From positions 22,255,725-22,319,724 of the forward strand of contig OX419344.1 of NCBI GenBank assembly GCA_948470475.1: a DNA stretch of 64,000 nt. The letters are read 5' to 3'. Under the pieces are notes generated by a model, which saw only the letters and a list, made by a program, of their open reading frames with translations, searched no databases and was not told the DNA's origin. This document shows, one piece after another, positions 1 to 29,975 of the stretch. The position numbers were made by a program, and so were the translations under genes. This DNA is from Galaxea fascicularis. Taxonomy: Eukaryota > Cnidaria > Anthozoa > Scleractinia > Euphylliidae. The stretch's first letter is position 1; each line of letters begins with the position of its first letter.

Positions 1-3000
1 CATATACTTATTGCAGTTGAGGCCAACACAGAAAACGTGACCAGAGAGGGATATTTGACATGCTTTTGTTATTATCTCTTTAATTGCAGCAACAGTTTTG
101 AACAAACCTGCTGAGAGTGGGACAATTTGGCGCGAATGCCCTTGAATCAAATAATGTTGTTTGATTGTTTTAAAACAGTCGCCCAGACATGATACCTGTA
201 AAAGGCGTTGCCTTTTTGTTTGTTTAATTATAGGTCATAACAGGTTAGCACTTTTGTTTAGAACAACTGAACGTGTTTTTCTTTGTCACACGAAACGAAA
301 GAAAACACTTCATGCCTGAATATTAAAACCAAAAGGAAACACTGGGTAATGCGTCATCGAGCGAGAAGTTACTTGAACGCATTCCCTGTGTGCATGTGTG
401 TGCATGTCATGATGGACACACAATGAGTGCCCTGTGCGCATTTCGTGATCAAAGTTCCTACTGAACTATAAAAGTAGACCCTCGCTTAGGTCGTATACCA
501 GCATAAGTTGACGAAGCCGTTTAAGGGGTAACCTGAGGACATATGCGGTCCTCTATACAGATCAGTTCGTGTCAGGGTATGCCAAGAAATTATCAGAAGC
601 ATAGACACTTGCGTAAAGATATGGAAACTGTATACAGGCCAGGAGCCGAAATGGGCCTTCAAAGTTTCGTTGGTTTCGAGAAACGCACGCCAGGACACAA
701 TCCTGACACATTGACATCCAATGTGTATACAAATGCACCGTATACAAATGCGTGCAAAGACTCATTATACAGTTAGTTGTCATTTTTTGCATATTGTGAA
801 AACTAGAAATATGATGGAAGAAACCCTGCATGATGTAACGGGGTAGTAAGAACCTCTTCTTGCCTGATTTGCATCGCTGCTGTTCGCATCGGTAATGTGT
901 AACACCACTTGTTGTTTTAATACCAACTCAACAAAACAAATCATAGGACTTTTTTCGACAATCAGTTGTGACAAAAGTCCAATGGTTACCACTTCTTTCT
1001 CCTTTGAAATTAAAGTAACAAGCAAAGTTCTCCTGTGCGTTTTGATAACTTGCCACAACAGTTCACTGACACAACAGATGCTTGTACTTTGAACCCCTTC
1101 GTTGCTACTACACTTGCTACTACACTTGCACAATCGCGCGCGCTTTGTGAAGACGAGCAAGACTTTCGCTGTTCAGTATCGTCGCAGTTTTGCCTTTTAT
1201 CACCGCTACGATAGAGCCATTGAGGATAAAACTGGTTGCGATCTTATTTCGTTCTTAAATTATAGTACCAGTACATTGTCCCTTCGAGCTACTCTAGTAA
1301 ATTGATGGTCTCCTGTTTTGTTTCTCAGTCTCATTAATGAAACAATGCGGCGATCGCATCTACGGCCGACTAGTCTTGATGAAACAAACCAATTGTCACA
1401 AAGGAATTGTATATTACATTTGTCTTAAATTTAACGAAACTTGTAAACATTCTGGGGCTAATTCAACAATCAATTTCCACTCGAGCAAATCTCCAATTTG
1501 AGTTGTTATCGGTCACTTAATCTCAGTTCTGTAATTTAAAAATTGTCTTTTCTGCGAGTGATTTCTTTGTCAAGGCTTTTAATTTCAACTCGATTTCCCA
1601 ACATCTTAGTTCTAATGAAAATATATATATTTAGCAACATGTTATCCCCAAACATTTCAGTTTTGAATCTGTTTTTAAAATTTCGGAACAAAGGAATTTT
1701 TCAGTTTCAAATCATTTAAAGCAAATTCGCATTTTTAGATACTTTCCGATAACAGACACGTGGCAAGTGGAAGAATTGCAAGAAAGCTTGAGTCCCGGCA
1801 TTATCGACATTGTACCTGATAAATTTTTCGCCTAAACAGGTCCATGACACGATGGCCGAACTGGCAAAAATTGTTTTGTACAAAGCACACAAGTCGTGTC
1901 ACGGACCGGCAGGAAAGCTACTTAGCGTGTGGTGTGTAACAAAAGGCTTTAAAAGCCGAAGCGCGCCTTTGCACCTTCTAGACTTAAATACTCTTGAGTG
2001 TCCGCCCTGGACCTGTTTTCTCCAGTGTGACACCCCTCTCTCAACAGTTCCCTTATTGCACCATATTGCATGATTTTCCCCTGCCATATTGAATACTTTT
2101 CTTCTCATTTATTTTCGTTTCAGCTGCTTAATTTTGTTCCCCTCTCCTTTCTCCTGTATCACCCCAAATGTTCGCCTTCCCCACCCAACGTGGAACTTTT
2201 GCTCCAGTTTTCCTCTCCTCAAATAAATGTAAAATATTTTGCCTTCTCGAAAATATAAGCAAAATTAGATTTAAATATGTTTTCAGCTGTTTAATCGGTT
2301 TTGCAAGGTTTGTTATTATTTAGAAAGCAACTGGTTCCAGTATTACCCTAAGGGCGATAGCTTTCGGAGCCTGTTTGTCGCGGTCATTAATATATATAGC
2401 ATGGAATCAACTATGACATACAAATAAAGACACTGTACTTATGAATAGATGATGGTTATTCGCCTTTGAGGGGAGAGGGTAGGGAGGGCGGGGAAATGAA
2501 AACGAAAGGAAATGAATCAACTGAAGCAGTGGGAAAAGGGAGTGAAGGGATGTAAGGATCGAGATAAAATGGCGATTTGGGTACAAGGAAGCAAAAAAGG
2601 TTGGAAGAAAGTCATCGTGTGACGTTATATTTACCAATACTTAAATAGAAAAAAAAAGATTCCGGAAGTAATGGGGGAAAGGGGAACTTTAGGGGGAACC
2701 TATTCTCCCTACCAGCCCCCTTCCCCATCACAAAAGAGGGAAGTTTATGATGACCTACACCTGGTCAGTAAAGGTGGCATTTTGAGTATCCTCCTCTTCC
2801 ATTTAGCTGGTGATTTAAAAATATATGTAAACATGTGGGCGGGAGGTTAGCGGAGGGCATAGAAAGTTATTTTCTTTTCACGTGGGTGTTCCGCGTGGGT
2901 GAGAACTTTAACTGCAACCTACTTTGACAATCTCCAATTTCTTTTATTTCTTTTGTTAAAACCAATATTGAAATCGCGTGGGAGCTCATGCCTGATGGGT

Positions 3001-6000
3001 TGGTTTGTGCTTCCTAACAACAAAAGCTTTGTGCGACTATATTTCCTACGTTGGTAGTTCAGTTTTCACGTCCTTTGTGTCGATAACCTTGTTAGATTAG
3101 TTTACTGTGTACTATGAGAAACACTCTATCAGAGCCTTGTTGTGTTAAAATCCTTCATGGTTTTTCTATGAAACTCATTTTAACAGTGCCTCATACTTGT
3201 TAACTGGTTAAATTTTCCTGAAACAGTCCTGGGCAGAACCCCTGGGAGACTGCACGTTCCTATCAAGTCCTGTTAAAAATCAAGTTAGTTTTGCAGTTTA
3301 GAAGGGAAATCCCCGCCGTACGCCTTCCCAGGGAATGGTTGCAGAAGGAATTGAACAATGCATAACCAGGTTCACCACCACCACAACGATGCAGAAACCC
3401 TTACCACGGCAAAGTTTACTAAAAAAAAATAAAAATAATAAACCCTCATATTAAAGACGTAGATTTCTTAGGCCAGCTATGTAATGAAATCCCTGAGAGC
3501 GACAATTCGAACGAGGCTGTTCTGATGTTTAGGCATTGCCAAATTAAAAGGTTTTTTTACGTTTGGTTGGTTTTGATAGGGCTAAAGACACCTATATTAA
3601 AAATAAGAAATTACAAAAAAAAAAAAAGGGTTATAACAAAAATTTACCAGCGTGACATCCAACTAGCAACTTCTTGTCAAATTAGATCATAGTATTTAAT
3701 TGTGTCTAAGTATTGCTATGACTCACAGGGTCTCACAAAACTTCTGCCTTCTCTATAAATATGAGTGACATTCAAAACCACGCTAATTTTCCAAGCACGT
3801 ATTAAAGTAAAAACATCTGATTTATTTCTACTTAGTTCTGTCTCGCTTTCAAAACAATGTTTAATAAACTTCACTCCAGTAGCATCTAGAATTAGTACTT
3901 TGAATTTCACTTTTTAGGTCCCATTTATTCACTATATTCCTTTTCATGTAGTGATTTCGGTTATCTTCTTTATCGGCACAAACAGCAGGCCTTAGGTTTA
4001 AGGAACTACGATTTTTGACGAGAAAAGTCACTGCGCAGACTGCTTTTCGCACTTCGCTGATGAAAATTCAAATTCTTACCACTCTCGGATTTTGACATTG
4101 ACATCGTCATAGCAACAGTGCGTCGCGTCATCATTTTGTCACGACCCTTTCAACGGTTTATCGAGCAATATTTCGTTCGAATTTCGAATTTTTTAACGTG
4201 GAGCAATCGATCACCTTATGGAACTTCGGTTTCACAGTTCAACTCTGCTCGAAATCTTTGCTTGGACGACTAAGGAGCTTAATAATTGATGCGTGAAAAA
4301 GACTGGAAAAGTTATAATTGTTGGGGAGCGGTTCGATTTATTCAAGTACAACGTGATTGCTGATTCAGCGCGCGTTTTTTGTTTTTCGGGAGAAGGAAAT
4401 TTTGGTTGAAAGACAATTTGTAGCAGATCACAGGGTCGTGTGGCCTTTACTTGTGGTAACAAACCGGGATGGGTTTTTTTGGAATCATCGTCTGTAAAGG
4501 AACGAAGAGTGATCGCTGAATTCTATGGGTAAGTGATGAGATGGAAGATATAAGCTTATGAAAATATTTTGTCTTCCGTGCTTTTGCCTTGAGGAGTTTT
4601 GAATTTGGCGGTCGATCCATCTATTCGGGCTCCAGATCGCTCTGCAACTACGCAAAGATGAACCAAAGGGTGAAAGTACTTGTAAACCGGCTGAATGGGA
4701 TGAAAGATCTTCGTCCGAACGCAAGGTGCTTCCGAAGTTCCGAATACTGTCAAAACACCCTTGTGGTTTATTTTTGCTAAAATGTTAATGAGCGGAGCGA
4801 GTGACAGGAGCTCTGGAAATCGCATTGTGTACCCGTTTGCAAAGTTTATAACTTTATATATGTTTCTAATATGAAAGATTATGGTTTATTGGAAAGGAAT
4901 ACCTGTGGAGCATGTAAGAATTTGTCGTTAATTTGCCTTCGCGGTTTGCGCGGGATTTTACATCTTCCACTGTTGTCAGCTGCGAAATTGTGTTTTCGAG
5001 GAAGCTTCGGTCAGTGTGGCAAACTCTGTTGTATTTTCTGTTTATAGTCAAGGATTAAGCCAAAACTATGGCCTTTAAAGCTATTCTAGAAACTCTTCTT
5101 GCTTTATTGTCGATGTATGAGGAGGTTTCACACTCCGATTCGCGTAGCAAAGACATTGACACGCCGTCTACCTCGCGGATTCAAGTATTGGTAGATAGTC
5201 GAGATGTGGTGTTATGGTCTTTTGTGGTCATTCTCATTTCTTTCCATTGCCCTTGTTCATAATCATCCAACAGTGTTGGATGTAGCGAGATCTTCCTCAT
5301 GTCATCGGATGGGAACGTCCATTCGTTGCGTAACTTGCTCGAGATCTGAAGAGGTAAACTCCAAAGACCATCCTGGAGCGTTGAACATTGTTCACGGCCT
5401 TACAACACATAATTATTCTCATTTTCATCACAAAAACAGCGTAACTTGACAAGTTACGCCTGCTCTTTAGTCTTTTTCGGTTTCCGATAAACTTTATACC
5501 AAATAAGACGGGAAGTAAGTATTTTGTGCTGTCAAACTTCACGCCGCCGTTACAATGTTGGCCCGCCATGTTTTTATTTTCATTCATTTGAATATCTTGC
5601 TCTCGCTTGCTGGTGATCGTCTGCCAAGATATTTCCTGTCTATGATCGGCGTTTAAAGCAGCTTTAAAATTCTGTTTGGCCATTTAAGAAGTCGTCTTCT
5701 TTTTGTCTGAATTAGGTTTGCTTATCTTGTGTTGTTTAACGATTTCCATGTCTAAAATCAAGACAAATCGGAGTTAAGTGGCGACAATTGCTCGCTGTAT
5801 CAAAGTTCATGTCGGACATCTTTCGAAAACATTTGCAAAGAACAAAGAGTTCAGCTCACCCTAAAAAAATTCATTTTTCTTCCAGGACGCATAGTTGCAT
5901 CATGTTACATGTGAAGTACTTTTGATTCCGAAAATCATTGTTTTTCATTCATTTGATGTAAAGAAGAAAGGAGGGGACACGGTCTGGCAGTCAATTCGAT

Positions 6001-7104
6001 GTGAAAAATGTTTGAGAGAACAAGAGCATCCAATGTTGTGTAGAAAAGAACAGGTCCCCCAGCGAGCTTGCAATATTGCTTTCAGAATTGTTACAGTTGA
6101 GCTTAACTTTTTTGCAGTCAGAGCATATTCCTATTCATTTTTCCAGTAGTTTCTTTTAAGCTTATCTTGGCTTGGTCTGAGTATGTTATCATCGTTTGTG
6201 GATGTGAAATGGAGAATGTTTTGGTTTTGGCTGACTGTTTTCATGATATCATTTAATGTGTACTTTCGGAATTATGCTCACTGCCTCAGGCAATGGTAAA
6301 ACAACAGTAACGGCAAATATTAAATGCCATTGTCCTTCTGTGTAATTTTTTTAAATTTAGAATCGGAAGGAGTAAAAAAGTGTTTTTAGTTTATATTAAA
6401 ATCATGCAGTAGTTAAGAAGTTGCAGTGATGGCATACATATTCATACAGTCAACACAGTGGTGGTTCTAAAAAGGCCCAGCTAGTTGCACTTTTGTGTCT
6501 GTCTGTTCATGTAATTTGCTGTTCCAGAAAATATTCATATCCCTCTTACAGAGGATGTCGCTGGTCTTGGATCTACCCACCTTTCTAAGATGCATGCTGT
6601 ACACTTGTTCACATCCATACAATCTTTCTTTCAAAATTTTGCTTGTTAGGACCATCTCTCTAAACTGAATTCCTATTAACACTCTGTGGGGTGAATATGG
6701 ATTTACTGAAACCACAGAATCTCCAATGTTGCCTATAATTGCGTCATTGCAAATCTGTGGTGCACTGTGAAATTTTCTGGAAAATCAAGATATGGTGTAC
6801 AATAAGATTAGTTATGGTGAGAGTATTTTAGCAGATGCAGATTGAGTTAAAACACTGATAACCTTAACTGTTTAAAAAAATGTAGGTCACTTAGGATTCA
6901 AACCTACCATCCGAGCTATGAGGCTGAGGTGTGACTCATGAATGAATCTCTACTGACCTGTGTGCTGGAGTTTCTTGCAACAAATTTGAAAATAAATTAT
7001 TATGCAAACAAGTTCACCAGGTTTGGATTTTAGTGAATTAACCGAATTATCTCACAGGTTCAGGTGTAGAATTGTAGAAACCTGGCTTTTGTATTAAAGA
7101 AATT
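1..7104. other. Noncoding region upstream of DYRK1A; no gene recognised
   Basis: I find no convincing coding exon here. Open frames are short, begin and end at random relative to splice signals, and match no family I recognise. Visible content is simple: an A/T-rich background, a purine-rich strand at about 2466-2620, short poly-A runs near 3420 and 3617, and a small perfect hairpin (GTAACTTG and its complement) near 5440-5456. A fragment near 6515-6550 resembles the ends of the transposon at 40167-41144 (shared GTTCCAGAAAATAT). The 5' untranslated exon(s) and promoter of DYRK1A may lie here, since the first coding exon I can see at 12221 opens with a split codon, but I cannot place them. Confidence 0.5.
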
Positions 7105-7541
7105 ATATTTTAAAGTGCCTATAACCCCAAAATATTTTTTTGCTAACATGCATCTTTGCACCTGTTTGAAACAAATTGCAGCATTTTTTTCCTTTTTTTC
7201 ACTGAATCTTGACTTTTTATAGGCTTTAAAACAGAGCATCATTTGATACATGACCGAGTCAGAAGGGGAGTGGGTCTATTCCTGATTTGACGTCACAAAC
7301 TGATTTGCATCTGATTAACTCTTTGTAAACATGCATGCAAATCAGTTTGTGACGTCAAATCAGGAATAGACCCACTCCCCTTCTGACTCGGTCATGAATC
7401 AAATGATGCTCTGTTTCAAAGCCTATAAAAAGTCAAGATTCAGTGAAAAAAAGGAAAAAAATGCCGCAATTTGTTTCAAACAGGTGCAAAGATGCATGTT
7501 AGCGAAAAAAATATTTTAGGGTTATAGGCACTTTAATATTT
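7105..7541. mobile_element. 425-bp foldback (long inverted-repeat) element with 6-bp target-site duplication
   Basis: Two arms of about 200 bp (7111-7310 and 7335-7535) are nearly perfect reverse complements around a 24-bp spacer. The outer ends read TAAAGTGCC and GGCACTTTA. The same 6 bases, ATATTT, flank both sides (7105-7110 and 7536-7541), as expected for a target-site duplication. No protein is encoded. The structure is that of a foldback element or of two MITE copies joined head to head. The terminal sequence AAAGTGCCTAT recurs at about 49597, so the family is dispersed. The superfamily is not assigned. Confidence 0.75.
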
Positions 7542-7754
7542 TAAGAGAAGCAGTTTGCAAAAGTAATCACAAAGTTACAGAATTAAGAAAAAATGTATAT
7601 TTGTACATGTATACATGTGTCAAAATCTTCTTCTACTATGATAGTCATTGTAACCAATCCTGCTAGATTGAATAAGATGTCTACTGTCACTTGCGTGTGA
7701 TGCTGAAACATGATCTAATTGGGTGTCAAATGTGGCATGATCATTAACATTTGA

Positions 7755-8042
7755 AGTTTAGCTGACCATAATGCTAACAATTCAGCACATGAAATAGGGG
7801 AAAGATTTAACTTTGAAGACTTGAGAGAAATTGACCCTGACCTGTGTCAATATACATACGCCTTTTGTGAAAGTGGGTTCACTTCTAGTATAACAATGAA
7901 GTGTTTGCAGGAGCAAGACTTTCAGAGTTTTTCAGTATGTACTCCCGAAGGACATCGACAACTGATTTTAAACACGGTTGCAAAACTCCATACACTTGGA
8001 GTCAAGACTGCAGAGCTCTTGTTTTGTGTCAAAGAAAATAAC
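7755..8042 (+). pseudogene. SAM-domain-like coding fragment
   Basis: This frame is open for 95 codons to a TAA and has no good start codon. Its translation contains ITMKCLQEQDF followed by GHRQLILNTV, which resembles the helix 3 to helix 5 part of a SAM (sterile alpha motif) domain, where a hydrophobic strip, an acidic D/E-D pair and a GH(R)..I..I helix are typical. Codon content looks protein-like, but no clear splice acceptor precedes it and no neighbouring domain was found. It could be an exon of an unrecognised gene or, more likely, a relic. It lies 4 kb upstream of the first DYRK1A exon in the same orientation; DYRK kinases have no SAM domain, so I do not join the two. Confidence 0.35.
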
Positions 8043-8411
8043 TGAAATTCCAAGAAAGACGAGTTTCCTTCCCAGAAGAGACATCTCAGATACCTTTACT
8101 GGTAATCTCAACAGGAGTGCTAGCATGTCAAAACCGTTGATGGTAAACATTTTGAGGGTGAAAGTTAGCGTTACTGTCTGCTGACCTCCAGATGTTTGAT
8201 GACCAATCATGCCAAGTTTGACACCCAATGAGAATATGTTTTGGTGTCACATGTTCATGCCAAGGTGCAAGCGATGGTATTTGGTAGTGTTCATTAAATT
8301 GAGTATATAATCATGGTCTTTCACTGTAGAATTTCAGGAAAAAATGTTCTTTAAGTTATCCAACTTGTTATGTCACTGACTGATCAATACTGTACATAAA
8401 CAATTACAAAC

Positions 8412-8568
8412 AATAGGCCATATTTGTATTCTCGGTATTGAACTGGATCTAGCATGAAGTGAAGGCTCTTGTGGGGGAATACATTTACATATGAAAAGAT
8501 TCCCCCGCAAGAGCCTCCACTTCATGCTAGATCCAGTTCAATACCGAGAATATGAATATGGCCCATTG
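8412..8568. repeat. Inverted-repeat (hairpin) element, about 157 bp
   Basis: The arms 8413-8480 and 8499-8566 are near-perfect complements with an 18-bp loop; the left arm begins AGGCCATATTTG. No coding capacity. This is probably a small MITE. No clear target-site duplication is visible. Confidence 0.65.
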
Positions 8569-8859
8569 GAAAGTCAATACACTTTTGCTTTAAGTCATTT
8601 TAGTGTGTATCTTTTGTAATGTTGAGTTGAGCATCCTAAATTATCCTTAGCCTAAATTATCCTGATATCAACATCCATATTCTCTTTAATGTTTTCCTGT
8701 ATTGTTCCTCTATGTTTGGGACAAATAAGAAGAATTGCTTTGAACTACAGTCATTTTCTTTAGTGATTGTGTTCTTTTTTCTGATGGTTGTTATATTTGA
8801 TCAAGAAGTGTAAGTATTATGAGAAATTAGATACTGAGAATGTTTTGTGTGTGCACGTT

Positions 8860-9060
8860 TTCCGGCGGTAGTTACTCAAGATAAGCATAAGCACAAGAAA
8901 AATGAACAGTCTTGTTTTTTTGTACATTTGTACTTATGCTTATGCTTATGTTGAGTGCGTTACTGGTGGAAACACCATAAGACAAGTAAGTGGGTTGGTT
9001 CTTCTTATGTTTCTGGTTATGCTTATGCTTGTGCTTATGCGCTAGTAAAAACCAGCCTTA
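8860..9060. repeat. Hairpin-prone repeat of AAGCAT/ATGCTT hexamers
   Basis: AAGCATAAGCA-type hexamers near 8882-8896 are complementary to repeated TTATGC units at 8935-8951 and 9015-9041, so the segment can fold on itself. It is probably a degenerate MITE. No coding content. Confidence 0.4.
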
Positions 9061-26335
<17,275 letters not shown>

Positions 26336-27407
26336 GGAAATCCAAAAATGATGGTCGTTTTTCTCAACCACCGCAAGTTCCGCCCCGTCCACTCAGAATC
26401 GCCGCTTCCCGTCAAGTCCCGTCCAGAGTCCCGCAAGGAAACACCATCTGCACCGTGAAGTTGACATACCGCACGACTCAACGGTCCGCTGGGAGGAGTC
26501 TCACGAGAGATAGGGGCACATTGTTCCGGGATTACAGCTGGGATGTCCCGTCCCTTTTGGAGTCCCCCTTCAAAAATTGCCGCCAAAGCTAGAATTTATT
26601 TTTGAAAAGCGCATGCGCTTCTTGATGCAGCTGCTGAACAGTCTCACCTGTAGATGGAAGTGCAAAGCTATTTAGTCCTTTTGCGCGTGTTCTTTTGCAG
26701 CCCACCGCTGTTTATTGTTTTTGCTCTTGTCTCTGGCTTCTTTCAGACAGATGGGTTAAGAATGGCTTTCCTTTAGTTAATATTTATTTCGTTACACAGT
26801 TTTCGTGGGACAATCCGATGGAGTTACCTAGGAGATTAAGCAACTACAGTGGATACTCTAGGGACTCACTTAATATTCTTTTTTTTTTTCGATTTCCCGA
26901 ACGTCTTACTTTTCCTGGATTTAAGAGAATCTTAGTTACATCAGTAAGCCGAAAATTGCGCAATAAGTGACCACAACCTGTTCAGAAGGTTTTGATCCTA
27001 CGTTGACTAATGATAGCAAGACAAGAGTCTTTGTTGTGAAACAGTATCGATATTTTGTCGATATCGTGGTAGTCTTGGTATGGCATGAGTTTGACATCGA
27101 ATTACACGTACGTATGGTTTCACCCATGCTCTTTTGCAGAGTGAATATGGGTAGAAACCGAATTTTAGTTAATCGTCACCTGGTTCCCTTCGTCTCCACG
27201 ACGTGGTTTGCTTAAACTTCCGACAAATGGCTCCAAACTTCTAGTTGCAGGGAAAAGGAACCTTTTACAAGAAAAGTAGTGCGTACATAGTGAGAAATTT
27301 CTGTTGTCCTGGCAGCTTACCTGGCTTTTAAAAATCGCGCTTTTGTCTTGGAATTTTTGCGCGCGATCTCCACGCTTCGCGCGTTTTGCGTGTCCCACGA
27401 CTGCCCC

Positions 27408-27456
<49 letters not shown>

Positions 27457-29280
27457 GAAATGGTTTTATTGTTTAAATTTCGTATTCCGGTATGGTTGTG
27501 TAGAAACGGAAAAAAGGAATTACTTTAGTTTTATTTGCCATCGTTCCCTAATTTATTTGACTTCTAAACGTTAGAGGAACAGTTACAGTTTTTAACAGTC
27601 TTGCGCTTAAGTTGTCAAGGCGTGAGATTTCTTTGAGCAACGTTAGATGCACTGCCACTGGAAGTGCATTTTATTTTTTAACTTTTTTGTGGGCTGGAAA
27701 ATTCCCCTTTGGAATCTTTTATCTTCTTAGTTTTTTTCTGTTCCGTATAGTATCGGAAACATTTGAGGCAACAGGTGCAATTGCAGATGGAAGAAATTGT
27801 ATAAAAATTAAAGTGTAAAGGAAATGAAATGCTTGCCACTGAGAAGCGATTTATCTTTGACCTCCTATGTAGAGTTCCCCAGTAACAAATTGGACAAATG
27901 TTCTCAAATTTTCACTTGAAAAGAAATTATCTTGCAAGGGATGGTACACACAGAACCCCTGCCCGGTACTTTTCATGTGAATTGCCACACTTTAGGACTT
28001 ATCCACTGACTTAGAGGTCAAAATCGTCTTTTACCGCAAATCATAAACGGAAACAGCACAAAAAAATAGATAACTCTAAGGAGGGACAAAGTTAGCGTGT
28101 AAAAAGTACTTGGTTTATTGGGGGTCTGTTCTGATAGCCGAGCACCTGCGCCAATACTTCAATAGCTGTTATTGGTTAAGTTAGAACAACTGTCGTTCGT
28201 TGAGTGTATCGGAAATGGAAGCTCGAACTCTGATTTTTAGATTTCCTCTGTTATTACTCAGATGATGTAGTTCGAGAGATTTTCGTTTTTTTGGCAGCCT
28301 TTTTCCGTGGAATACTTGGAGACGTCAGTTTAAAACTTTCCATGGCAATAACCGTGTTTAGAAGTAGAAGGCTGATTGATGGAACAGACCCTCGTCATGG
28401 TGAATTCTAAGCTGTTGAATTGTATATTTTAGTGAAAGAAGTGGACGTATTGAAAGAAATACGCTGTTTTATTTATTTATTGAATTGAGAAATGGAAGAA
28501 TGTTTTGGTGTAATGTAAGAAGGCCCTAAGTTCAGTCATAATTTACTCGGGAAAATTGTTTAATGTTGAACAAAGGGAATACGTAAGGCGTCCATATACG
28601 AGGGCTAGATTTTCGTGTGTGAATGGTTTCTTCGTTGCGTCGGAAAATTATAAGAGGGAATTTTGCAAGGGTTATTGGTCAAGTGTTTCAAGTTGAGTTA
28701 AGTAACGCTTTCAAGGGAGAAGCTGTCATGTTAAGCTGAGAAGTTCATTGTCTTCATTTCCTTCGTCAGAAAGTTTTTTAGGTTGTTGTTGGGGGCACTC
28801 AATTGCCAATGAAAGCTAGTCACGCAACGCCTTGCGCAGCGTTTACGCCGACGCAAAGCAGTAACTGGTAAGTAGACTTAATTAGGCAACAGGATCCCTT
28901 CGCTGGCTACAATATTTATTTATATGTTATATTTTTTAGCTGGAGAAACTGTTGCCTACTTTTTACTAGGCCTCTGCTATAGACTGGTTGGTTATGCAAT
29001 CCTCGCCAACATCGAGCGTTGCGTGACGAACCGAAATGACTGCTGCGGCACCTTAATTTTAACCCTAGCTATCAGCTGTATAAGCATTTCTGTTAACCTG
29101 TGCTTTGCTTGGTACTCGACACCGAGGAGCAATTTTGATTTAACATTTTAAGAGAAGGATTTAATTTCACAGAAGATGTACATTTTAAGAAGAAATATGC
29201 TGTAAGATATTGTAAAACTTGATTTTTAACTGAAGTCTTACAAGACTTGGTAAAGGTCGTGTAAGTCTTTTTTTAATAAA
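26336..29280 (+). other. DYRK1A 3' UTR and intergenic sequence
   Basis: No coding feature recognised. The AATAAA at 29275-29280, after an A/T-rich stretch, is the best polyadenylation signal I see, but the end of the transcript is uncertain. It contains a GA microsatellite (27411-27453) and a single monomer related to the 13982 minisatellite (about 27960-28060). Confidence 0.45.
27411..27453. repeat. GA dinucleotide microsatellite
   Basis: About 21 uninterrupted GA units. Confidence 0.95.
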
Positions 29281-29478
29281 AAAGGGTTCAAATCCGATTT
29301 TATGTCTGTTGTTCTTAGAGAACCAAAACAGCATCGAACACAACTCGCTTTACATGAGGTCATCTTTCTAAAAGTTTGTCCCAAACTTTTTGTTCACGAC
29401 TGTAGTTTTGAGTAGGTGGTTACCACCTGAAAATAGGATAAAAATCCCGGTCTCTTGAACCCTAATCTAATAGTTACA

Positions 29479-29583
29479 CTCAGTGGCTGATCCAGACCTA
29501 TAAATAATGGGGGCGGGCCGGGTGGGCGTTCGCAAAACGTTTTGGCCCTTTCGCGGGCCCCTCCCCTGGATCCGCTACTAGCA
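29479..29583. repeat. Short inverted-repeat element with GGATCCAG-type ends
   Basis: AGTGGCTGATCCAG at the left is roughly complementary to CTGGATCCGCTACT at the right, enclosing a GC-rich interior. Probably a small degenerate MITE. Confidence 0.4.
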
Positions 29584-29975
29584 TTGATGACAGTTTGTGT
29601 TGGAATTTCAGAAATAAATTCTGAACCCTTTGAAAGGCATAACATTTGTGTGAATATAAAAATCTTCTGCTGGTTTCATGCTTATTGAACGGGCAGCACT
29701 TCTGAGAAAATCGAAAGATTCTTGGTTTGAACATTTTCCCCTTACATGTTCGCGTGACTAACTATGGGCGAGATTCCCTTAGGCGTTTCCTCCTGACCGC
29801 GTTGAGCCCCGGGCCGACATGTTCGTTTCATGTGACTAATTCTTCGCGGAAGGCGGAAGTAGCCAAACAGGCATCCAGTCAATTTTGTTTGGTAGTTTCG
29901 ATTCGGTTTTTACTATTATAGAATAAAGGAGACATGTATAAATAAAACAAGGAAAGAGAAGTGTTCGATCAAACT

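Noticed and set aside
4589..5262. Short open frames as first exon of DYRK1A
   Set aside because: Sixty-odd codons, no match to DYRK1 N-termini, and no donor in the required phase that I could justify.
29936..29945. TATAAATA as TATA box of the TRIM-type gene
   Set aside because: It sits only about 35 bp upstream of the ATG, leaving almost no 5' UTR, and A/T-rich words like this are common here.
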